Shown here piece by piece: positions 49,230-64,000 of a stretch of 64,000 nt of DNA. The DNA is taken from contig NC_088922.1 in assembly GCF_038396675.1 (NCBI RefSeq), positions 9,661,001-9,725,000 of the forward strand. The letters run 5' to 3'. The DNA is from Hydra vulgaris. Taxonomy: Eukaryota; Cnidaria; Hydrozoa; Anthoathecata; Hydridae. The position numbers and the translations under genes are program-made. The notes below the pieces were generated by a model. That model was not told the DNA's origin. It did not search any database and saw only the letters and a program-made list of their open reading frames with translations. Position 1 is the first letter of the stretch. Each line of letters starts with the position of its first letter.

Positions 49230-50440
49230 CACGTGATATAAAATTAATAGAATTATGAATAAAAATACAAACACCTCCACCTTTACGGAAATTTTGCGGT
49301 TGCTTAATTGATACGTAATTTTTTAATTCAAGTTGCCAATTATGTTCGTTATATTTACACCAGGTCTCTATAAGACAAATTATTTTGAAACCGTGCTTTA
49401 ATTCATGCATTAAAAGTATAAAACTTTTGAAATTTTTATTTATACTTTAAATATATATATTCAAAAATGAAAATATATTTTTATATTGATGAACATAAAG
49501 TTTAGAATCAGAAATTGAACAGTATTTGCTTTCTAATGAATTTAGATACTTATTGACTGAGTCATTTCATTAATAAGTTTAGTTACTAAATTATCATCCA
49601 TTTTAAAACAAAAAACAAAAATAAGAAAAAAAGAAAAAATATATTGGTACTTATATAGTATTAGTGGAGACAGCATCTCCTTTCTTCACAGCCCAATTAC
49701 CAATGACTAGTTTGTCGTAGGATATTACCGCGACTCGCATTCCTTATTTATGCGCTCTCTGAAACCCTTCATTATTTCTGTAGTTTCAGTACTAAAATCT
49801 TAATTTATGAAAATGTGTTTCCCTTTAAGCTTGAACGGTTTTTTGAGTATTTTAGCTTTGTCCTTATAATTTAACAGCTTCAGAACTATTGTTCTGTTTT
49901 TTACCGTCTCTTGGTCCCACTCAATGTGCTCTTTCAATTTTTGTATTTTTAGCCTCTAGGCATTCTTCTAACAATTTATGTACCTTGTTTTCAGATTCAA
50001 CCCATATTTCATTAACGCTTTTTTTTTATTCGATATATTTTTAAATTATTCGAACAACCTTCCATCTCTCTAAGTTTGTTTCTGATTCTTAATATTTTAC
50101 TTCTATCTTTAACTTTGTTGTTAATTTTTTTTACTTTTGTTTTATTATTTCAAACTTTAAAAAAATTACTTCATCTTAAGCAGAAATAAATATTTTAATT
50201 TCATTGAGTTTGGTTTCCAAAAATATTAGCTTTTGAAAATCAGCGTTTCAAGTTTATCGAGCCGTTTCGTTAAAATTTTCATATTAGCGGAAGTAATATA
50301 AGCAAAGTTCTTTTCTTGTTCTTTCAAAAGTTGTTCAGTTTTCTCCAAGATAATATTACTTCGATTTTCTAACATACCAGCTACCATTTTTTTATATTTT
50401 CCAATGATATTACTTTATCCATTGCTTTATTATTTTACAT

Positions 50441-53400
50441 AATGGCTTTACGCCTCTAAAAAAAGTTGTGATTTTTTTGTTAAACTACACCAAATTTAAT
50501 TTTTGATCATAATGTTTGGTTAAATAATAGGGTTTTTAGTTTGATGCTAATAATTTTTAGAATTCAATTTTTGGACCATAATGTTCTATTACAACGTTTA
50601 AATTATGTCGCTAAGGGCTTGCTAAAATAAAAAAATTTAACTAATTTCACTTTAAAAATACATATTAAAAAAATTTGATACTTTTCAAATATTTTGGTTA
50701 AAAACTTTAAGTAATTCAATCTCGCCCACAGAAATAATGACACACAGAAAAATGTCGCCTGATGTATCGGGCGCCATTATATTCGTTCTGTGACCGAGAT
50801 TGAATATAGTAGGTTGGACAGAAAAGAATTTTGCGCATAATTAATTTTATATAATTTTATTTTTTGTTTTAGTAGTTTATTTTGAAATTTTAATAACATT
50901 TACAAATGTTTGAAATAGTTTATTATATAATTAAAAAAAACAACGACATTAAATTGGTGGAGTTACATTAGCAAGTATGATATGGAAAAACTTATAAAAA
51001 TCAACAAACTTTCTTTAATATTTACTTCTTTAAATTACAAGAGAAAGTATCGTTGAAATATAAAGAATAAGAAACAAGAACGCTAGTACGATCAGGTCTT
51101 GTCACAGAATGTGAACCATACAGCGACACCACTTCTTTAGCTATGGTTTCTTTAAGGTTAAGGTTAATAAGATCTTAATTAAATACTCAATATAAAGAAG
51201 AAATATATGCTATCTTTCTAAAAATGAGTTGATGAAAGCGTTTTAACAACCAACTCTCTCGCACCTGTACTGCTTAAAGCTATGGAAATTCGTTGCTATG
51301 GATATCGTTTTTCGTTGTCACTAAATGCTGTATTGATAATAAGTTAATCATTAAGGGTAAACAAATCCAAAAAATACTTTTTTTTTATTGCGATTTTTAT
51401 GCCACACTAAGTAGGCGTACTATATTATCACGTAGCACATGGTTTAGTATTTAATGATGTGCTACGCCTCGTTGTAAAGGCAATGCGACCGTCCGTAAAC
51501 AATGTCACCTAAATTTAACTTTTAGATTAAGGAGATCATTTTCTTTCTTGAGAGGATTTTAGCATTTAAATCTCCGCGCCAGATAATCTCTTACGTCTAT
51601 TTAAAAAAGGAACTGATGCGTGACGTTGTTTATCGATAGCCAATAAGTAAGACTAATAAAAAATAAAAATAATAAATAAAGACGCAATTAACATATTGAA
51701 TTATATTTTTCAAATGTTTGCGAATGTTTGTTACAATACTTTTATACAAAAAATCGTTTTATGTATAAAAGTATTTTTATTGTACTTTATTTCATTCATT
51801 CAACTAATTTGGGATTAGTCTGGAAAACTGAATAAACTCGAATAATATTATTAGAAAAATAGAAGCCGCGTTTATTTTTTAGCATTTTACCAATTTTATT
51901 TATAATTAAAAGCATTGACCTTTTTTTAAGATCGGCCTCCACCTGCTGTAGAATATAAAATACAACCTACTTCGAAATTTCGTGAAGTTCGGGATTTATT
52001 CAAAGTTCATGAAATTCTTGAGTTACTCAGATTTTAAATGTTTTTTTTCAATGAACTATTTCTATTATTTTTTTAAAAATCTTTTAAATATTTTATTAAA
52101 AACATTTTAACAATGTTGTAGCATCTAAATCTTTACTTTAGCAATTGTCGGCTGCTTTTAAAGTTTATCAAAGTTTTTATACTAAACTATGTTGCTTTAA
52201 AAACAGCCTTTTTTACTGCCGCACTCGTAGTAGTTCATCCGTTTGGTTCTGTTATTTTTTTAGGCGATATAAATCATTCTTTTTCACTTTCAATAATAGC
52301 TATTCAACTTGATAAATAAATTTATTTGTCTATGTCGAATTTATTATTAGAACTTTTATTGTACATTATTTATACTTATTAATTATTATTTATTATGTAT
52401 ACTTATTATATGAACTTAGGGCTTAGGCTAATAATTAGTCTAGAATCTAAAAGCTCTATTATTTATTTGCTTGTTAATTTTTTGGTTTCATTAGATTAGT
52501 GACCTAATTTTAAAAATAATAATTATATTTTAACTGGACTTGACATTATTAGTTTATTAACAATAATTCTCTAAATGAAGGTTAATTTTCCTAGATGGAA
52601 AATCAACCGTCATTTCATACTGGCTACGTGCAACCTAGGTTAGTAGAATGGTTATATATTTAAAGATTATAAAGATAGCACGACGATCTACACTTCAGAC
52701 CTTGCCAACGGGCAAACAGCGTATCTGACCGAGGGCCAGTTTTTAACTACGCTTAACTATAGTTGCGGTTTTAGTGATATTAAAATATAGGTAAAAAGTG
52801 TTGCACATATGGCTGTATTACAAATTATTTATCCGCAAAAAAGAAATCTGATTATTTAAAGCTCTCAGTTTAAAGTTTTTGGGAATATCGTCCTAAATTT
52901 CCACAATCTATTTGGCCAGGCGTACCCTCTTGTCAAATTCCGACTCATCTTCCATTACGTCTAACAACTCCTTTGTGTTTTCAAAATTTCAAAAGATGAA
53001 TTATCAACTTTTTAAAAAAAAGATGAAGTGGCATTTGCTGAAATATAAGTAATGAAAGAGATTTAGGTGATCCACTCGTATGTCTTTATGATTAAAAACA
53101 CTATTCATTTACTATCGCAAGTATATTCAAATGGGGTTCGGTGTTTTTTAATCAAGATCAGTGACGAGTTGCATTTTAAAACTTATCACTATGATGCCAA
53201 AATAAAGTTTCTACAACTTCTAAAAGCAGAATTTCAAAAATCAGCACATGTTCTATATTAGAAGAAGTTTTACGTTAATTAAAGAATTTGATTTTTGGAA
53301 GAAAAGAAAATGTAATTCAGGAACATTTAGCTTCTGTAAGTACACAATGTGTTGGTAGTAAGATTTATTCTAAAGAGGTTATTATCATATCTTTTTGGTA

Positions 53401-53584
53401 TTTTGTTACATCGAGAAGTTTGTATAATCACTGGCGAACAGATTACTAATTGCCTTCCGTAAGAACTTTGACAAAAATGACTTCAAAAGTTTCTAAATTA
53501 AACGAGAAACATTTTTTGACAAGTATTTTTTCATCGAGTACTTGTTAATCTAATATTAATATTTTTAATCTAATATTTAATCTA
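50441..53584. other. AT-rich stretch without recognised genes
   Basis: Apart from the palindromic unit at 50714-50805, no gene or transposon is supported. The 64-codon frame at 53067-53261 has no recognisable motif. Confidence 0.4.
50714..50805. repeat. Short imperfect palindromic repeat
   Basis: ATTCAATCTCG...CACAGAA on the left pairs with TTCTGTG...CGAGATTGAAT on the right, around GCCTGATGTATCGGGC. About 92 bp, MITE-like. Confidence 0.6.
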
Positions 53585-53760
53585 AAAGGTTCGTTAACTG
53601 TATAATTCGTTAAAACAATATTTATGCCATTAAATACTGACGCCCCTGAGTTGTTTTTTTATAAACGATACCGAATTGGAGGCATTACTTGATGAAGATC
53701 CATGCCAAACACAGAAACATTAGTAAATATTTTTTAATAAGTTTTTTTTTAACAGTTTGT
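53585..53760 (+). mobile_element. Mariner-derived fragment joined to a dispersed repeat
   Basis: About 53590-53670 (containing CAATATTTATGCCATTAAAT and GACGCCCCTGAGTT) is repeated at about 59535-59601. It is followed directly by GAATTGGAGGCATTACTTGA and GATCCATGCCA, a piece of the mariner coding region also found at 60110-60150, here reading LLDEDPCQTQK. Confidence 0.6.
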
Positions 53761-54016
53761 TTTTTATTTCATGATAAAGTTTATGTTTAAAAAAATGTTG
53801 CTATACCATGGTGGCACAAAACTCATGAAAAATTATCCGCACAAGAATTCCTTCGTGTGGAAATAATGTCCAAGGGAATTGTAGTGCTTTAATCATTAAT
53901 ATTTATCCAATGAGAATCAACTAATTGTTAATTTTTGCCCAGAGAGAAAAAAGGAATGTTGCAATCATTACAATGTTAATTTGAGATCGTGTGTTTATGC
54001 TGTTTTGGATTTTATA

Positions 54017-54930
54017 ATGGCAGTAAACAAGTATAATTTAGCTTTTCAAGAACGTATTATTAAAGATTATAAGAAAGGAGTCAAACAAAAAGAATTTGCA
54101 ACAAAATACTCCATTAACAAGTCGCCTGTATGTCGAATAATCAAACGATTTATTAAAGGCAGTCCTTTAGAAACAGAACATAAAGGCGGAAGACCACGCA
54201 AAACATGTCGTTTCAGCAACAGAAAAATTTTTTGCAGTGTTAAAAATAATCTTTTCGACAGTGCTAATGATATCATTAAAAAACTAAACCTTTCTGTGTC
54301 TCAAAATACAGTTTTTAGACGGTTACAACTTTCAGGACTTTTGAGCTTTAGATCAGTAAAAAAATCTTTCATTTCTCAGAATCGAAAAGCTAGAACTGAA
54401 TTTACAAATGCGCATAGAGAGTGGACTAAAAATGATTGGAATAGAGTATTGTGGAGCGATGAATCAAAGTACAATTTGAAAGGTCCTGATGGCAATTTAA
54501 AGTTACGTAGGCCTAAAGAAAACCCTTACATATAAATATACAAGACGAACAATCAAGCATGGTGGTGGAAAAGGTGCAATGGTTGTTTTTCTGTTTTTAG
54601 TGGAGTCGGAGTTTATTTATTTACAGAATAAATGGCATTATGGATCAATATATTTATCGTGATATTTTCAAGGAAAACGAATGGTTTGAAACAAATCAAG
54701 TTAAAGTAATGAAATGGCCAGCTCAATTACCTGATCTCAACCCGATTGAAACTTTATGACACCAAGTTGAACTTTTCCTAAAACACAAAACGCTGATGAA
54801 GTATATAAAGCAATTAAAACCACGTGGAGTGAGATTACACAAGAAAAAATTAATAAACTCATAGAGTCTATGCCGAGAAGATATTCCATGATCCTAAAAA
54901 GTAAAGGATATGCCATTAACTATTATTAAT
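54017..54930 (+). pseudogene. Broken Tc1 transposase
   Basis: ATG at 54017 (MAVNKYNLAFQERIIKDYKK). Paired helix-turn-helix domains (KQKEFATKYSINKSPVCRII, NDIIKKLNLSVSQNTVFRRL), the GGRPRK motif between them, and the first catalytic site WSDESKYNL. The frame stops at 54535. Frameshifted pieces continue as RRTIKHGGG, IYRDIFKENEWFETNQVKVM and KWPAQLPDLNPIETL, where a stop replaces the usual Trp. The segment holding the second Asp (FQQDNDPKHT in Tc1 proteins) is absent, so an internal deletion removed it. Terminal inverted repeats were not identified. Confidence 0.88.
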
Positions 54931-55193
54931 ATTACTTAATATTAACTATTGAGACTAATATTAACAATTGATTTTAATATTTTTTAGAGCAGCTATAAAA
55001 AAGTTGCTAATATTTTGAAAGATTTTTGCATTAAAATACAAAATTAAGCAAAAAAACACGTTCATTAATTTTCAAGTGGTCTTATTATGTACAAATCTTT
55101 TTTCTTATATATAATATTAACCAAAATTGTTGTAATTAGTAACCGAAGTAGAAAAACTTTTTTATTTTACTTGGTTGCTATGTTTTGTAGGAC

Positions 55194-57820
<2,627 letters not shown>

Positions 57821-58274
57821 CAACTACTAAACATATTTTAGTTCCAAATAAAAAAATGGTTTTTTTAAACAAAATGCATGGTAAAAAACAACCTAAAACG
57901 AGCAAAGCTTAATACAAGATATTTTTTACTGATATCGCCGTGTGCCAGATTTCTATTTGATAAAAATTTGTTTATAACAAATTGAGTTTTTATACTTGAA
58001 AAAAAAAGAAAAAAAAGAAATTAAAATTACTAACAAATTTTCAACTAAACAGCAAATGTAACCTTGTGGCGTTTTTTGTGAAAAACAAAAAAACTGGAAA
58101 CAAGTTAAATAATGTAGGCAGATTTTGGCAATAAAAAACTCATTTTTACTGCGAGCACGGTAAAAATGAACTTTTGAAGCAAAATAAATTTTTATGCAGA
58201 AATAAAATGTAGAAACTTACTTTCAATCTTGCAAAAGAAATTGAGGAAATTCTCGACTACTTATTATGTAAAAC

Positions 58275-58510
58275 AACAAATAGACTACTATCGTACAAAT
58301 AGACTACTATCGTACAAATAGACTACTATCGTACAAATAGACTACTATCGTACAAATAGACTACTATCGTACAAATAGACTACTATCGTACAAATAGACT
58401 ACTATCGTACAAATAGACTACTATCGTACAAATAGACTACTATCGTACAAATAGACTACAATCGTACAAATAGACTACTATCGTACAAATAGACTACTAT
58501 CGTACAAACG
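58275..58510. repeat. 19-bp minisatellite, about 12 copies
   Basis: Unit ATAGACTACTATCGTACAA repeated head to tail with a single substitution (ACTACAATCG in the eleventh or so copy). Near-perfect identity implies recent expansion or gene-conversion homogenisation. Confidence 0.95.
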
Positions 58511-59534
58511 ATCTAAAACTTGTAAAGCAGAGTTAAAACGCCTATAACATTTTTGCCTCTAATATCCCAACTTGCTGACGTGTGATAAATATCCAAGTCG
58601 TATTTTGCCTAATGAACCTATATCAAAAAAGGTCCCAATTTAACGACTGATTTATTGAATGGGAGTATGTCACTGTCCTACCCTTCTCCCACCCATACTC
58701 TTTGCGCCGACCTTAACTACATCTAGCCATCAATATCCATTCTGAAGAGCGTATTTGAAAGGAATAGGAGATTTTGAGAATTGTTTTGTCCTAATTTTAA
58801 GAGTTTTAATTTTTTGTTATTATAAATATCAAAACACTGTTTTTATGATTTCAATAATATCAAATTATTTAGATACAAATTATAAAGATTCGAAAGTGAA
58901 AAATTGTTTCGGTAAATTTTCGATAATATAAATAAATTTCGGTACAGCTTTCAGAATTTTCAATAAATTCCGAGCTATATTTATGATTTCGACAATTAAA
59001 AAATGTATCGATTGAATATCGTGAATTTCGAAAAGTGAAATTCATTTCGGTTCAAAATTAAGTAATTAGAAATCATTTCAAACTTACCAAAACAAAAATA
59101 GAATTTCGAAAAGTTTTTTTTTTGATCAAAAATTCAACTTTTGCAAAAGTGAACAAACCTACTTTTTCTAGAGATAAATTTCTAATTTTAAAGTCAAAAT
59201 AATAAGCTTATAATATTATAAACACAATATAGTTTTAATATTCAATTAAAAGTACCTAATAATTCAAAATACCAAATCGCCTCATAAAAAATGCAACAAA
59301 ACATAGAATATCGTAAAAAAACATAGAATCTTGTATCAAAAAATAGAATCTTTTTATCAAAACATAAAATTTCGTATCAAAGCATAGAGTATTATAACAA
59401 AGCATAAAATCTCATAGCAAAAAATCCTTAAAAAAATATATTCTGAAGTGTTTTGATAATTTTCTAAACCAAATTAAAACTGGTTAACATATAAAATCTT
59501 AATTAATTTCCATGTTTGATTGTTTATAAACTGT
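58511..59534. other. AT-rich stretch with degenerate short repeats
   Basis: No gene. Degenerate 17-22-bp units containing AACATAGAATC / AAGCATAAAATCTC run from about 59290 to 59430, and TTTCGAAAAGT-like motifs recur near 58900-59120. Confidence 0.4.
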
Positions 59535-59601
59535 GCAATTCGTTAAAACAATATTTATGCCATTAAATATTGACGCCCCTGAGTTTTTTTTTTTTATAAA
59601 C
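59535..59601. repeat. Dispersed repeat shared with 53590-53670
   Basis: Contains TTCGTTAAAACAATATTTAT and GACGCCCCTGAGTT as in the copy near 53.6 kb, ending in TTTATAAACGA. The last bases overlap the ACSF2 stop and penultimate codons. Confidence 0.75.
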
Positions 59602-61943
59602 GACCTTCTTTTAAAAGTTTAGTCATGGATTCTCGAAGTTCGTTTTTCTTAACCTATAATAAGTAAAAAATATATTAACACTAATTATGCATATTTTAAA
59701 AATAATTACACGTACTATTAAAGTATGCATTGAAAACGAGCGTTTTATATTGAAACTCATAACTCGGCGGGTATAAATCCGATCGGACTGATGTAAATTT
59801 TACCTGAAAGTTAAAACCCTAGGCTGCTAACATCAGTCCAATTTCAAATGCCGGAGTGTTAAGAGGCATTTATCCAAAATATTAGGCATGGCTGAGTCCG
59901 TTCATACAAAACCGTTATTGCGGGGAATTCTTTTACATTACTTCCACCGAAAGACAACAACAGCTGAGGCGCATAGAAAATTAGTGGAAACATACGACGA
60001 CAATGCTATTTTAGAACAAGTATGTAGAATTTCAACAATTCAAAGGTGGTGATTTTGACCTCGAAGATGAAAAACATCCAGGCGCTGTGAAAAAGTTTGA
60101 TGATACTAAATTGGTGGCATTACCTGATGAAGATCCATGCCAGATACAGAAAGAGCTTGCGGAAACATTGGGAATCGATCAATCAACAGTTTCTAGGCGC
60201 TTGATACAACTGGGAACGATTCAAAAGCAATGCAATTGAGTGTCGTATGAGTTGAAATTGAGGTACATCGAAAGACAATTTTTTACCTGCGAACAGCTGC
60301 TCGCGCAAGATTCCTCAAGTCTACATAGGTATTATTAGGAGCAAAAACATTCGGAGAAGATAATATCTGGAATTTCTTCTTGCGTATGCGCTTTGGTTTA
60401 AACAATACCAAATAAAACCATTTATAATGATGTAACTTTACAAATTTGTTAAATATCTTTTTATTTCTTTTCATAAAAAAATTAGAACTAGAAGTTCAAA
60501 AACATGTTCTGTTATGTTAATAGTATAAACCTCTTTTTGTTGCAATAGTAATTGTTGCATGGCAATTCAGAACAGATAGATACATCATGTTTCAAGTACT
60601 TTCTAAAATGGAATTATAGAGACGTGTTGCATGAGCACAAATATTCGTTCCAAAATACTAACTCATGCAGTGTTAAAACCATTGAGTATCATTTCATACT
60701 ATCTTGGATGATCACAGAAACATTTTAGGAATTTTTATAAATAAACAATATATATATATATATATATAAATTTTGATGGAAAGCAAGTAAACAGATTGAA
60801 GATCTCAGTGTAACTGTTGCTGTAGAAAGGATAGTAGTAAGTGTTACATCGCCTGCTATGAATGACACTAAAAACATACTTCTAAGTGTTGTTCAGTCAG
60901 CAAGCTCAAAAAGTATTGACTAGGCTTAAGTAATTTTGAATCTGCTAAAATACTTTGATCATATTGTATAGCAAATATTTGGTGTTTGCTGTAACACTAT
61001 GGTGTTTAATACTAGAGTACACTCTAGAGCTATTGTTTTCCTTAGTTCCATTCTCAATATTCCACTTCTATGGTTTTACTGCAGGAGATATATGCTAGAG
61101 ATACACATTTTTCTCTAACTTTATGGAGGCCTTGATTGAAGAGAAGACGAGCCCAAGAAAAAGTTTATATTTTAAACTCCAGAAAGCCTTCTGTTTAGTC
61201 AAGGAAAAGGTGGACAAGATGATAGACCTGGTTAGGTTTGATTGGAGTCACCTTTAGGCTGGATCACTCATGCATCAAATCGCCAAGCAAGCTCTGGAGT
61301 TTGGAAAAAGAGCCCTTGTCAAAAAGACATTTGTCATGTGACCATGTGACATAAAAAGTAATGCATTTATTAAAATTAAAAATAAATTTTTAATTTTAAT
61401 AAATAATATGCACAGTTTTTTTGTGTGGCTAATATTGGCTGGGTATAAACAAATCTTTCGTAAGCCTATAACTACTAATGATTCAATCAGCTTAAAATTG
61501 ATGATTCAACCAATTTAAAATCAATGATTCAATAATTAAAAACTTAAAATCCAACTAACCTTTCCTGTAACTGTCATTGGGTACTCAGTAACAAAATGAA
61601 AATACCGTGGAACTTTATAATGAGAGACCTAGAACAAACTCTGGCAAATTAAAAAAACTCAAAAATTAAAATTATGTAAAAAACCAAACCTTTAAAAATA
61701 ATTACCTTATCTTTGCAGAATACTTTTATGTCATCAGCTGTAAGACTGGAGCCAGTTTTTAATCTGAACTTTTTAAATGAAATTTATTAATAAACCAAAA
61801 ATAAACACTAAAAATTAGTTTTGAAAATAATAGAAAACAATCATCAAATTAAAAACAGTGTTCTCATAGAAAAATAATACAACCATCAACCTGATAACTG
61901 CACACACCTCTTCACCCATCCTGTAATCAGGAACACCAACTAC
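59594..61943 (-). CDS. ACSF2: Acyl-CoA synthetase family member 2-like, C-terminal four exons
   Basis: Minus-strand exons 61943-61891, 61763-61706, 61628-61560 and 59653-59594 join in frame. They encode [60 protein letters not shown] and [19 protein letters not shown], stop. This is the C-terminal AMP-binding subdomain of ANL acyl-CoA synthetases. The PxTxxGK motif with the catalytic Lys (TVTGKVKK) closes over the adenylate; VVGVPDxRxGE and KxPRY are family hallmarks, and the VxHYKxPRY...FVTxYPxTxTGK pattern fits ACSF2, a mitochondrial medium-chain fatty acid activator. Upstream exons were not found between 61944 and 64000. The 1.9-kb last intron holds a mariner relic. The stop codon lies at the edge of a dispersed repeat. 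Confidence 0.82.
59690..60290 (+). pseudogene. Decayed mariner transposase, 5' part
   Basis: An ATG at 59889 starts [20 protein letters not shown]; then [20 protein letters not shown], a frameshift, [40 protein letters not shown] and [16 protein letters not shown]. This is the DNA-binding half of a mariner transposase (different subfamily from 22492-23766). The catalytic half is missing; a remnant [14 protein letters not shown] stretch follows. It lies in the last intron of ACSF2, opposite strand. Confidence 0.75.
60291..61559. other. Last ACSF2 intron, remaining part
   Basis: AT-rich with a short TA run near 60746-60768. No additional exon is supported. Confidence 0.4.
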
Positions 61944-62269
61944 CTGTAACACACATATATATACATACACTACCAGCAAATTGAAAACATCTTTTACAAA
62001 AATATTGTACTTGGTGTGTTTTTTAAAATTGAATTTTAAGAAACGTTATAAACTAATTTATTAATGAACATTTGCTAAATTAAATTTTAAGAAAATTCAA
62101 GATTTGACTTGCATTTGGACAAACAAGGTATTATAAAGAAATGAATCATTTAAATGGATGCAGCTATATGAATGTATAAATCATATTTTTTCAAAGATAT
62201 ATTACATAAAACAGATAAGGTGTAAAAATTAAAATGTTTTTAAAAATTTGTACTTCCTCCTTTATTTTG

Positions 62270-62680
62270 AACTATTTTACAAAGATTTTTTAGCATGCTT
62301 TAGATCATATTTTGCAAAGTTTTTGTAGGAATCAGATCCAATTGGTGCTGGCATTTGTTCCAGAAAAATTTTATAAATTTTACAAACTGTTTTTAATATT
62401 TTGGCATTTAGTATTAACTACTGGTGCTCAATGAGACTTAGATATGGAACTTCTTAATGGAATTTATTTTAAAGTATTGAGAAGTTATATGCAATATATT
62501 TGGGGTTGTTTTCTTGTTGAAAGATATACAACCCTAAACCAGTTTTAGCAACACTTTTATCAAAGTTTTTATCTAAAATACTAATGTAACCAGTGCCAGT
62601 AATTTTAGAACCTATTTTGAATAAATTTCTGACTTTTAAATACAATAAACCCCATATCATAAGCAACTCTCCACCGTTTT
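62270..62680 (-). pseudogene. Decayed Tc1 transposase fragment in an ACSF2 intron
   Basis: The minus-strand frame 62666-62469 reads MIWGLLYLKV, KITGTGYISILDKNFDKSVA and GLYIFQQENNPKYIA. The last piece matches the FQQDNDPKHT second-Asp box of Tc1 transposases with Asp changed to Glu. Downstream fragments (CKIYKIFLEQMPAPIGS) include degenerate sequence. No terminal repeats seen. Confidence 0.65.
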
Positions 62681-62917
62681 TTTACAGTAGTTTGTATGCA
62701 GCTCTGTATTAATTGCTCTGAAGGTCAGCAACATTTCTTTTATATTTATTTAAAATTTATTTGAAATAATAAAAAATAATGAAGATTTAATTACTTTTAA
62801 ATTTAGTTTTGCAGAGATAGTTTTGCAGAGCATTGCAATTGTGTACAGAAATACAAAATCTGTACTTTCAAAAGATTGCTAATTAATTTACTTTTACAAT
62901 GATAAAAATCCTGTTAC

Positions 62918-63016
62918 TAAGGCAACATTGTTGTTACTTATAACAATTTGTTGTTACTTATAACAATTTGTTGTTACTTATAACAATTTGTTGTAAGTAA
63001 CAAGAATGTTGCCTTA
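62918..63016. repeat. Palindrome with internal 20-bp direct repeats
   Basis: AAGGCAACATTGTTGTTACTT on the left pairs with AAGTAACAAGAATGTTGCCTT on the right. Between them TTGTTGTTACTTATAACAAT is repeated three times. About 98 bp. Confidence 0.8.
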
Positions 63017-63701
<685 letters not shown>

Positions 63702-64000
63702 TTTAATTTTTTTAAATACAGGCTATATAAAAAATACATTTGGTAACTTTTTTTACTAATCTAATTCTTTATGGTTTTTTAGCAACAAAGAACAAACCAA
63801 AACCCTTAGCCAGCAACTGAAGTTTTTTTTTAACTTTCTATATTTCTTGAGCATAAGTGCTTACCGATAAACTTATAATCAAATTAAAATACTACCATAG
63901 TTGGGTTTCAGTAATCATACTCTGTAAAGACTTTTTAAAGTCTTAACAAAGTAAAACAGGAATAATTACTATGCTGTAGTAAAAATAAATTAATTTATAG

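Larger units (their letters stand above)
43380..50440 (-). mobile_element. LINE family C (CR1/jockey-like), split by two DNA elements
   Basis: Minus strand, 5' to 3'. ORF1-like coiled coil at about 50429-50190, beginning MDKVISLENIKK, then after a frameshift VAGMLENRSNIILEKTEQLL. Endonuclease start at 49410-49219 (HGFKIICLIETWCKYNEHN, RKGGGVCIFIHNSINF). An inserted element (48255-49229). Fingers of the RT at about 47245-47155 (ARVTPILKAGDESAHSNYWS) and SKAFDTI near 46980. A Transib-like element (44090-46916). Then FENYLSNRKQYIQYEDIEGS, ITCGVPQ, the active site FADDSNLFYSHK (about 43900), and KLRKLCSKQKHAVCIVFGAG near the end. The LINE sequence is continuous across the Transib insertion once one CAGTG copy is removed. 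Many stops; inactive. Confidence 0.82.

Noticed and set aside
58275-58510. CRISPR-like regular repeat
   Set aside because: Units are strictly head to tail with no unique spacers, and the genome is eukaryotic; it is a minisatellite.

Overview
The window is eukaryotic, very AT-rich and full of transposable elements. Short GT-AG exons are scattered among long AT-rich introns. Gene families, intron structure, giant (TA)n tracts and the mix of CR1/jockey-like LINEs, Tc1/mariner, Transib-like and hairpin-type elements fit a Hydra-like cnidarian. That assignment is inference: no marker gene here proves it.

Host genes, left to right. (1) Plus-strand coiled-coil exons (114-263, 4919-4981) and two C-terminal exons (13508-13607, 13832-14007), probably one centrosomal CEP85-like gene. 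(2) A single-exon PRELI-domain gene (14959-15510; PRELID1 type, mitochondrial phospholipid transfer). (3) A complete seven-exon TFB1M gene (17591-25905; mitochondrial 12S rRNA dimethyltransferase). Intron 4 carries a decayed Tc1-like element and intron 6 a decayed mariner. (4) A five-exon gene for a protein with 12 C2H2 zinc fingers (27525-31781). (5) On the minus strand at the right edge, the last four exons of an ACSF2-type acyl-CoA synthetase (59594-61943), whose 5' part lies beyond the window or is unrecognised. PRELID1 and TFB1M are adjacent and both mitochondrial, but nothing in the sequence shows co-regulation.

The stretch from about 33.9 to 50.4 kb is mostly transposon. A minus-strand LINE (33.9-37.3 kb) is split by a second, 5'-truncated LINE. 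A non-autonomous element of about 2.2 kb with roughly 90-bp inverted termini lies at 40.2-42.4 kb. A third minus-strand LINE (43.4-50.4 kb) is split by two DNA elements. One of these (44090-46916) is the most interesting object in the window: a Transib/RAG1-type transposon. Both ends read as a V(D)J recombination signal (heptamer CACAGTG, 23-bp spacer, A-rich nonamer-like block), a 5-bp CAGTG target duplication flanks it, and its decayed reading frame has RAG1-core-like motifs.

The rest holds transposon relics (Tc1, mariner, PIF/ISL2EU-like), tRNA-derived SINE-like repeats, MITE and foldback elements, short near-perfect palindromes, a 19-bp minisatellite, a 57-bp tandem repeat and many (TA)n microsatellites. 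There is no bacterial-style operon, CRISPR array or phage.
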